Source: Beroe ovata
Taxonomy: Eukaryota; Ctenophora; Nuda; Beroida; Beroidae
Assembly: GCA_946803715.1 (NCBI GenBank)
Contig: CAMPET010000071.1
Location: 127,526-142,079 of the forward strand
DNA: 14,554 bases
Direction of reading: 5' to 3'
The position numbers and the translations under genes are program-made. Positions 7,410 through 14,554 of the stretch are shown in pieces. Below the pieces are notes generated by a model that saw only the letters and a list, made by a program, of their open reading frames with translations, did not search any database and was not told the DNA's origin. Every line of letters begins with the position of its first letter. The first letter of the stretch is position 1.

Positions 7410-10333
7410 ATGAGCAGCTGCGATTCAGATTTTTCAGACCCTGAAGATCATGATAGCACAACAGGTATGATTGTTTTCATTTATCTCTAAATTTGATAGT
7501 CCAACACTCTATAGTACTAAGAATATCTTGATTTGGGCAAAATTGTCATTGAGTTCTCACTTCACAGGCATGATTGATGAATTAATGACTATAAATGTTT
7601 CAGATACAGATGAAGAAAAAACCGTTTTTTTAAAAACGAATGCATTTGCAAGGGCAGTGAATGCAACCCCTTCACACTCTAAATCTGAAACTGGTAATAG
7701 TCTTTATTTCCTTTCTTCAATTTTCCAACATATCTCTGGTCCAACTCTATGTCCAACACAATCACTGAGAACTTTTCAACTGACCAGGTGTTTCTGTGGA
7801 CCCAGGAGAAGCAAGTCCCCATGGCACCCCAAAACGAAATTTTGATGCCACTGCAGGTAGACTCCATTTTGAATCAGTAATCAGTATAGTACCTATATAA
7901 TATGTCAATGACCCCCTTGCTCATACTGACCACCAACTGATTCCCTTCTGAGTCTTGACCACCAGTTCATTCTGGGTTGTCAAGAGAGGGTCAGTACAGG
8001 GTTATTAAGTATGAGTGATTGTATACTTCAGGCTCATGCTATAACAGTGATGATATAACACCGAGAAGACTGACATCATTTATAGAAGGTGATTTCTTAC
8101 TTTGCCTGGTTGAGTATAGTATAGATAGCTTATCAGGGGCAAAGGCTACACTTTGTAGGATCCTGAACAAGAGACTATAATAGTTTAAACTGTCAGTAGA
8201 TTTGTAATGTGAAGTGTGTGGGTATGATTCAGTTGACTTTGTCTCACTGTCTATATATAGTGTCTACAATGTTGAATCATCTGAAGCAGTTTATTGGTAC
8301 ATTATCATATTACAGGGTATAATTACCTATAAAGGTTAACACATCAGAAAAGACAAGCACGGACTATAACACAATCAAATCCACTCAACACACACATAAT
8401 AACACTAGTCTGCCGTGGAAATCTTTGTAATGTTTGTATTTCTAATTCGGTAGGCATACAATTCGAACGAATCTTTTGAAAAAACTACCTATTTCTCTAT
8501 ATGCAGGTCTCAATGTGTTTACTCCTACACGAACTGACACGCCTTCAAAATCAAACGGTAAAGCAATTTCAGTTTCGCTGTTTAATATCACCGTTTCAAT
8601 TGTGAATGATATTATGGGTGTCACAAAATTGTTTTCATCATGTGACAGTATTTTCGACTTTCTTTCGCTTTATTTTTTGAACTACCACTTTTCAGGATGC
8701 AAAAGAAAGATGTTTTCTTCTCTGGATATTACCATGGAAGATGTTCTCGAAGAACACAAGGATAGTCCGCGGATAGGAAGCCGATCAATATTAGAGAATA
8801 TTTTGAAAAAGAAAGATTTTAACTCACCATTCAATAAAGTGAATGCATCAGAAGTCTGTAAGGCTGTAAGTTCAATCGAATCTAGGCTGTTAGTTCAATG
8901 GAATCTAGGCTGAACGATGTGGTGTTATTTTGTTTCATCTCTAGCATAATTTCAATTCAGATAGTATCAATAAAGGCAGCTCGCAGTCAGAGAAAGACTG
9001 TTGAACTGAGTAAAATTGTGACAACAGTGAATGGTAGTTGCAACGTCCAGCCTATCATGACACCAGAGAAGAGTGACTTCACACCACCACCCATGCCATC
9101 CAAACACGAGTTTTCAAGTTTGGCTCCCCGATCAAAGAGAAGAAGGCAATCTTCATATGCGGAAAGAACACGAGATTTTATCCAGGAAATGTTGGCTGCT
9201 GATGGTCTTGGAGACAAGACAGAAGTCGAGGTGCTAAAAAATTTCATTGACTCATTTCTCACCACTTTTTATATTATGATTATCAAATAACTACAACGTT
9301 TACTACAGGTCCTTGACGTGTTGGCCTCGACAATCAATCTGATTGATCCAGCATACCGACAGTGCACAGACAAAATTATAGCAAGAGCACCTCCTAAATC
9401 TACCAAAATTGACGGATTCAAAGCCCTGGTTAGTCAAAACTTTGCATGACAGGTTATTTTCACGTTTACAATTTTCCTCCCTCCCTCACTCACTCACTCA
9501 CTCACTCACTCACTCACTCACTCANCCGATTGCCCCTCTGGAGAGCATGACTGTTCTCCACTCTGTCATCAATTGCTGTAAATTGATGTTTAATACTCTC
9601 GTCATAGCCGAGTGTTGCGACTTGAGTACCATCAAACCGTACAAAAACATGTCGTCACAAAATGTGAAACTGCGGGATGCCGGCATCAAGAAGTTCGCAA
9701 AGAAACTGTTGCGTACCACCGGCATATGTGTACGAAACATAGGCCACAACAACACAGGTGGTGGTCTTGTCGGCAATCATGCCAAGGCATTCTTTGAGCA
9801 TGGTGACACAATTTGTGACACAATATTCAAGAACCAATACCGTTGTCATATTAAGAAGGTCATGAAGAATCTTCACGTGATCTTATGCATCATAAATTCC
9901 AATTTGCCCGTGCATGTCAAGAAATACTCTGAGCTATGCCGAGCAACAACGGCAATTCTCATTCAGCGTGTCCCCTTCTTCCGGTTCAACATCACCATAC
10001 ATCAGGTGTTGTTCCACTCATGGGAGCATATTCAGAACAACGACTCTAGGTACCTAATGTACGAATGATATAGGTACTATACTGAATAAAACACGCATCT
10101 TAATTCTCTTCTCCAATTCAATATCTGTTTTCTGAAGTATGGTCATTTCCAGGGGTCTTGGTATATGGTCTGAAGATGCAATTGAGATGGCAATGGGCCG
10201 TGGAAGGTCGGCCCGGAAATTCCAAGCATTCCGAGGCAGCCTGCTGCGTAATCTTACTGATGCACATTACACTCTGCAACTCGAATCTGATAACCTCATC
10301 AACAAAAACTTCAGGAAAATCAAAAGAAGTCAG
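7410..10333 (+). CDS. Multi-exon protein with Transib/RAG1-like C-terminal region (3' end not in window)
   Basis: Exons in phase are 7410-7464, 7568-7693 (or from 7604), 7788-7856, 8032-8088, 8507-8557, 8696-8865, 8961-9230, 9309-9428, about 9544-10049 and 10153-10333, together 535 codons with no stop. The N-terminal half is acidic (SDFSDPEDHD, TDEEK) and carries TPKR, TPRR and TPTR sites that suit proline-directed kinases. A basic KRRR stretch in exon 7 could be a nuclear signal. The part from 9660 on resembles the end of Transib/RAG1 transposases: GIKKFAKKLL, a GNHAKAFF block (RAG1 GNFARKLM), ITIHQVLFHSWEHIQ (RAG1 HKTLAHVPEII) and GLGIWSEDAIE (RAG1 GAWASEGNE), where the third catalytic Glu would sit. 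I see no counterpart of the two catalytic Asp regions. Exon 9 starts beside an N (9525), so a false join is possible. The likeness rests on remembered family motifs. Confidence 0.68.
8861..8906. repeat. 23-bp tandem duplication over a splice donor
   Basis: AGGCTGTAAGTTCAATCGA-type units at 8861-8883 and 8884-8906 differ by a few bases. The first carries the exon 6 donor (GGCT then GTAAGT), the second a near copy (GGCT then GTTAGT). Confidence 0.88.
9484..9524. repeat. CACT tetranucleotide microsatellite
   Basis: About ten CACT units end directly at the N of 9525. It lies in intron 8 of the right-hand gene, just before the exon 9 acceptor. Confidence 0.95.
9544..10333 (+). other. Transib/RAG1-like C-terminal domain, exons 9-10
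   Basis: About 228 codons. Order seen: basic helix (KLRDAGIKKFAKKLLRTTGI), Gly-rich loop (NNTGGGLVGN), AKAFF, a helical stretch, VHVKKYSELCRATTAILIQR, PFFRFNITIHQVLFHSW, then WSEDAIE and TDAHYTLQLESDNLIN. In Transib proteins the matching blocks are NDGNTARRFF, a tyrosine/tryptophan-rich YPWY segment, VHKILIHG and SEEAQEARNK. Here YPWY is replaced by VPFF and RNK by MGR, so the copy is divergent. Exon 10 ends in phase 0 at a GTACGT donor; the next exon is absent. Confidence 0.58.
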
Positions 10334-10355
10334 GTACGTAGGTACCTAGTTTCTN

Positions 10356-10841
10356 GAGACTCCAAGCCATTCCAGAGCCTCCTCGAGCTCTGCCCCCATC
10401 ATTGTCCTGAGTTCGTCTACCTTTCCAACAATGAACTTAGCCTCTTTGATTTCAGCAGGGGTCAGCCCACCTCTCTTTGCCAGCATCTTGTGGTGATGGT
10501 CACACAGGAAAGTCTCAGTAACTGTCCTCTGCTCCATCTCAAGAAGGAAAAGTCGACGATGCAGTCCTCACATGATATCATCTGGGAAATGGCACTTGAC
10601 TCGGATCTGCACTACTGTTGGTCTGCCCAAGTTCACCGCACTCAACACAGGAAATAACTTAAACTTCAGCATCCTTCGGTTGGACCTCGTTGCTTCCCAG
10701 TTGGAGGTGCGTTATCCTGAGCTGTTGGAGGACGATGATCCTTGGCTGTGCAACCCGAGCTGCTGCTGTTCTGGTTCCGGCGATCTTTGGCATCTTCCAG
10801 CCAGAGCGACCTTTCCAGAGAGTGTGCCAAGTTCGAAACTT
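10356..10841 (-). pseudogene. Decayed or split minus-strand coding sequence, family unknown
   Basis: A good acceptor (CTTCTTCTTGCACACCATCGCAG) precedes 10841 on the minus strand. All three frames then stay open for about 120 bp or more. One frame runs to position 10356 with only a TAA near 10736 and a TGA near 10565. Its last part, from ATG 10537, is 60 codons with amphipathic helices (LTPAEIKEAKFIVGKVDELR, AELEEALEWLGV) and a CDHHH cluster that could bind metal. It stops at the N of 10355. It may be a decayed gene, or exons of a gene with very short introns whose rest lies across the join. The plus-strand open frames over the same bases look like shadows. I do not recognise the family. Confidence 0.35.
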
Positions 10842-10889
10842 CTGCGATGGTGTGCAAGAAGAAGATTGCTGTTATTCAACGCAAACTGA

Positions 10890-11200
10890 TGAAATTGTTT
10901 ACCATGTGAAGTTATTGTGATACCTTATACTTGATTTTTGCCACACTTTGTGACATCACGGTTTGTCATACTTTAGTGACAGTCTGTTTGCCACCTTGAG
11001 TTGTGCCACTGTTTCAGGTATTGATACAGTAACAGTTTCATTATTGATTTCATAATTGATTTTCGATTTGAACCATTGAAATGAGTTATTTGAATTAAAT
11101 TACCACCTATTACTTCGTCGCGCAAAAATGCAGTGCAGTAATCAATTCTGGCACCACTTAACATTCTACAGACTAACTAGATTACATATATATATAAGAA
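10890..11200. other. AT-rich spacer
   Basis: No gene seen. It contains scattered TTTGCCAC/GTGCCAC and TGTGACA words like those at 3419-3590, and a short AT run at 11184-11196 just before the satellite array. Confidence 0.5.
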
Positions 11201-11610
11201 ACTAGAACACCCGTCAAGTGGGCGTGGTATACTAAATTAGAGCGAATTAGAGAAATTAAATAAGTACAGCATCGAAATTGAAACGTATCAAAACAAAGGA
11301 ACAACGAAATGACAACAGCAGTGAAGCGCGCGCGCACTTTTACTCAATATGCACGTGCAACTCCTATGTCGCCTAGCAACACTTATTCCTCCTATATCGC
11401 ATAGTCTTTTTTCGCAACCCTTTTCCCAACTTTGAACGCCGATTACGAAAAATCTAAGACCTAAATCAAAAATCGGAAATGATGCTCGACAGCGGAATTT
11501 ATCCATCTACCACCTTGCAAAAAATCCCGGCTCTCCAACTCCATTTGGTCGAGTTATCCGTGTACAGCGGAACCACTTCCACAGAAGTGCCTTCTTCCTT
11601 TATATTATAG
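11201..11610. repeat. Satellite A unit, copy 1 (410 bp)
   Basis: The leftmost and a somewhat diverged copy. Blocks shared by all A units include TCTAAGACCTAAATCAAAAA, CTACCACCTTGCAAAAAATC and CTCCAACTCCATTTGGTCGA. No terminal inverted repeats were found, so it looks like a satellite rather than an intact transposon. Confidence 0.9.
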
Positions 11611-12021
11611 ACTAGAACACCCGTCAAGTGGGCGTGGTACACTAAATTTCGGAAACGAAGTAAAATAGAAATATTGAATAAGTATAGCATCAAAATTGAA
11701 ACATATCAAAACAAAGGAGCAACGAAATGACAACAGCAGTGAAGTGCGTGCATTTTCACTTAATATGCACGTGCAACTCTTACGTCGCCTAGCACGCTTA
11801 TTCCCCTATATCGCATAGTCGTTTTTCGCAACCCTTTTCCCAACTTTGAACCCCGATTACAAAAAATCTAAGACCTAAATCAAAAATCCGAAATGATGTT
11901 CGACAGCGGAATTTATTTTTCTACCACCTTGCAAAAAATCCCGACTCTCCAACTCCATTTGGTCGAGTTATCCGTGGACAGCGGAACCACTTTCCTATAA
12001 GTGCCTTATTCCTTTATATAT

Positions 12022-12534
12022 ATTCCTTATAGCGTACGGCTTGGGTTGGGCTCGAGAGATATTGATATCAGGAGGAGTGGCATCAAGCGAAAGTCATGTC
12101 AATTGTCAAGAGGGACTGATGTCGAAAGAGACAGTTATCAAGAGGAACTGCTGTCTAAAGATGTAGTGTCGAGTGAAAGTGTACCAAACAAAAATGACGT
12201 TAAAAAAAGTGGTGTTAAGAGATTACAGAGGATGGTGCCATGAAAGATGTCGACAAAAAAGGCCGGAAACTGTAATTGACCATGTTAAGTGAGAGTAATG
12301 TCAAAAAGGTTGTACATACCGACGGATGGAATCGTGTCCATATCTGAGTTCTCTCATTTTATCTCGAAGTGTACACTTGAGTAGTATAGCGAAGTTTAGG
12401 TATCACTCTGGCCGAAAGTACTTGCATGTCTTGCTGTTGTCATTTTCCCGAACGCACGATTCGCGGGTGCGTGTGTGTGAGTGTTTGTGCGTGATTCCAT
12501 GCTCATTAGATGTAATGATCATTGATCACCAATA
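12022..12534. repeat. Satellite B segment, copy 1
   Basis: This sequence has no match in the A units and is repeated unchanged at 13289-13801. It replaces the first ~85 bp of the following A unit. Its first half holds a weak ~32-bp periodicity (TCAAG-GAAAG...GATGTC words) and an 80-codon open frame at 12001-12243, repeated at 13268-13510. No promoter, splice or family evidence supports coding. Confidence 0.85.
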
Positions 12535-13211
12535 TTGAAATTTGAAACGTTTCAAAACAAAGAAACAACAAAATGAAGTGCATCCGTACGCGCGCATTTA
12601 ATTCGCACGTGCAACTCCTGAATCGCATAGCAACGGCGTAAAATGCAAATTTCTGCTACACTATTTATTGATTTTTTGCATCTTTTCTCAAAACTTCCGA
12701 CGCCGATAACAAAAAATCTAAGACCTAAATCAAAAATCCGAAATGATTATCACGAGCGCAATCCTTTTTTCTACCACCTTGCAAAAAATCCCGGCTCTCC
12801 AACTCCATTTGGTCGAGTTATTCATATACAGCGGAACCACTTTCCTATAAGTGCCTTCTTCCTTTATATTATAGACTAGAACACCCGTCAAGTGGGCGTG
12901 CTACATTTAATTATGGATATACTGAGTGAATTTGGGAAGTTAAATGCGTATGCATCAAAATTGATACGTCTTAAAACAAAGGAACAGCGAAATGACAACA
13001 GCAGCGAAGCGCGCGCACCTTCAATAAACATGCACGTGCAACTATTACGTCGCTTAGCAACGCTTATTCCTCCATAGTCGCATAGTCGTTTTTCGCAACC
13101 CTTTTCCCAACTTTGAACGCCGATTACAAAAAATCTAAGACCTAAATCAAAAATCCGAAATGATGTTCGACAGCGGAATTTATCTATCTACCACCTTGCA
13201 AAAAATCCCGG

Positions 13212-14554
13212 CTCTCCAACTCCATTTGGTCGAGTTATCCGTGGACAGCGGAACCACTTTCCTATAAGTGCCTTATTCCTTTATATATATTCCTTATAGC
13301 GTACGGCTTGGGTTGGGCTCGAGAGATATTGATATCAGGAGGAGTGGCATCAAGCGAAAGTCATGTCAATTGTCAAGAGGGACTGATGTCGAAAGAGACA
13401 GTTATCAAGAGGAACTGCTGTCTAAAGATGTAGTGTCGAGTGAAAGTGTACCAAACAAAAATGACGTTAAAAAAAGTGGTGTTAAGAGATTACAGAGGAT
13501 GGTGCCATGAAAGATGTCGACAAAAAAGGCCGGAAACTGTAATTGACCATGTTAAGTGAGAGTAATGTCAAAAAGGTTGTACATACCGACGGATGGAATC
13601 GTGTCCATATCTGAGTTCTCTCATTTTATCTCGAAGTGTACACTTGAGTAGTATAGCGAAGTTTAGGTATCACTCTGGCCGAAAGTACTTGCATGTCTTG
13701 CTGTTGTCATTTTCCCGAACGCACGATTCGCGGGTGCGTGTGTGTGAGTGTTTGTGCGTGATTCCATGCTCATTAGATGTAATGATCATTGATCACCAAT
13801 ATTGAAATTTGAAACGTTTCAAAACAAAGAAACAACAAAATGAAGTGCATCCGTACGCGCGCATTTAATTCGCACGTGCAACTCCTGAATCGCATAGCAA
13901 CGGCGTAAAATGCAAATTTCTGCTACACTATTTATTGATTTTTTGCATCTTTTCTCAAAACTTCCGACGCCGATAACAAAAAATCTAAGACCTAAATCAA
14001 AAATCCGAAATGATTATCACGAGCGCAATCCTTTTTTCTACCACCTTGCAAAAAATCCCGGCTCTCCAACTCCATTTGGTCGAGTTATTCATATACAGCG
14101 GAACCACTTTCCTATAAGTGCCTTCTTCCTTTATATTATAGACTAGAACACCCGTCAAGTGGGCGTGCTACATTTAATTATGGATATACTGAGTGAATTT
14201 GGGAAGTTAAATGCGTATGCATCAAAATTGATACGTCTTAAAACAAAGGAACAGCGAAATGACAACAGCAGCGAAGCGCGCGCACCTTCAATAAACATGC
14301 ACGTGCAACTCTTACGTCGCTTAGCAACGCTTATTCCTCCATAGTCGCATAGTCGTTTTTCGCAACCCTTTTCCCAACTTTGAACGCCGATTACAAAAAA
14401 TCTAAGACCTAAATCAAAAATCCGAAATGATGTTCGACAGCGGAATTTATCTATCTACCACCTTGCAAAAAATCCCGGCTCTCCAACTCCATTTGGTCGA
14501 GTTATCCGTGGACAGCGGAACCACTTTCCTATAAGTGCCTTATTCCTTTATATT
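13212..14554. repeat. Second copy of the 1267-bp higher-order unit
   Basis: It matches 11945-13287 with one internal substitution in about 1340 bp. The last bases (TATATT) already depart from the first copy (TATATA), suggesting that an A unit rather than another B follows outside the window. Confidence 0.92.

Larger units (their letters stand above)
11201..14554. repeat. Satellite array with a 1267-bp higher-order unit
   Basis: The array is built from an A unit of about 410 bp (starts ACTAGAACACCCGTCAAGTG, ends TTTATATTATAG) and a B segment of about 513 bp. Order: A1 11201-11610, A2 11611-12021, B1 12022-12534, A3 (5' part missing) 12535-12874, A4 12875-13288, B2 13289-13801, A5 (5' part missing) 13802-14141, A6 14142-14554 (cut by the window). 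From 11945 on, each base matches the base 1267 bp further on, with one difference seen (13044 A, 14311 C) plus the final base. A1, A2 and A4 differ from one another by scattered substitutions and small indels, so the higher-order duplication is far younger than the A units. Repeated small open frames here are not taken as genes. Confidence 0.93.

Noticed and set aside
9522-9876. Minus-strand open frames opposite exon 9
   Set aside because: They are shadows of the plus-strand RAG1/Transib-like exon, which has the family motifs.
10334-10657. Extension of the plus-strand frame beyond 10333
   Set aside because: A GTACGT donor ends exon 10 and an N follows. The remaining plus-strand residues are the antisense of a better minus-strand reading.
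12001-12243. 80-codon open frame in satellite segment B (repeated at 13268-13510)
   Set aside because: The copies are identical, so they give no test of selection, and no promoter, splice or family evidence exists.

Overview
The window is nuclear DNA from an animal, most likely a marine invertebrate such as a sponge or cnidarian; I cannot place it more closely. It shows clear GT-AG introns, about 38-42% GC outside a few islands, many mini- and microsatellites, a satellite array, and an ortholog of the animal gene FAF1. I rebuilt gene models by following splice sites and reading-frame phase by eye. No open reading frame alone shows these genes.

Layout. 1-34 is an AC microsatellite. 181-810 (+) is a small two-exon gene with a TATA box, encoding a secreted four-cysteine peptide precursor, followed by a 17-bp minisatellite (818-942). 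1646-4706 (-) holds the first ten coding exons of FAF1: UBA, UBL1, UBL2, an acidic linker and the start of the region before UAS. The UAS and UBX exons must lie beyond the left edge, so the peptide gene seems to sit inside FAF1 intron 10 on the opposite strand. Repeats have reshaped FAF1 in three places: a heptad-coding 21-bp repeat inside UBL2, a triplicated splice donor after the third UBL1-side exon, and a C-rich minisatellite forming the end of intron 9.

5241-5693 (-) encodes a small lysine-rich protein with an R-SNARE-like coiled coil. 5864-6831 is a GC-rich cluster of perfect hairpins and repeats, probably foldback or MITE-like elements. It separates this gene from the divergent gene on the right. 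7410-10333 (+) is a ten-exon gene that runs on to an unseen 3' end. It has an acidic, proline/threonine-rich N-terminal half made of phase 1-1 exons, and a C-terminal half that resembles the last part of Transib/RAG1-type transposases. 10356-10841 (-) holds decayed or split coding sequence of unknown kind. 11201-14554 is a satellite array of ~410-bp units with a ~513-bp second segment, arranged in a 1267-bp higher-order repeat present twice almost without change.

Three single N bases (1797, 9525, 10355) sit in or beside repeats or at changes in content and may mark contig joins; models crossing them are less certain. FAF1 (ubiquitin/p97 adaptor) and the SNARE-like protein are ordinary cell machinery. 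Nothing here forms an operon or a defence island. The most unusual items are the orphan RAG1/Transib-like C-terminal domain in an intron-rich gene, the nested peptide gene, and the tandem duplication of splice donors in two neighbouring genes.
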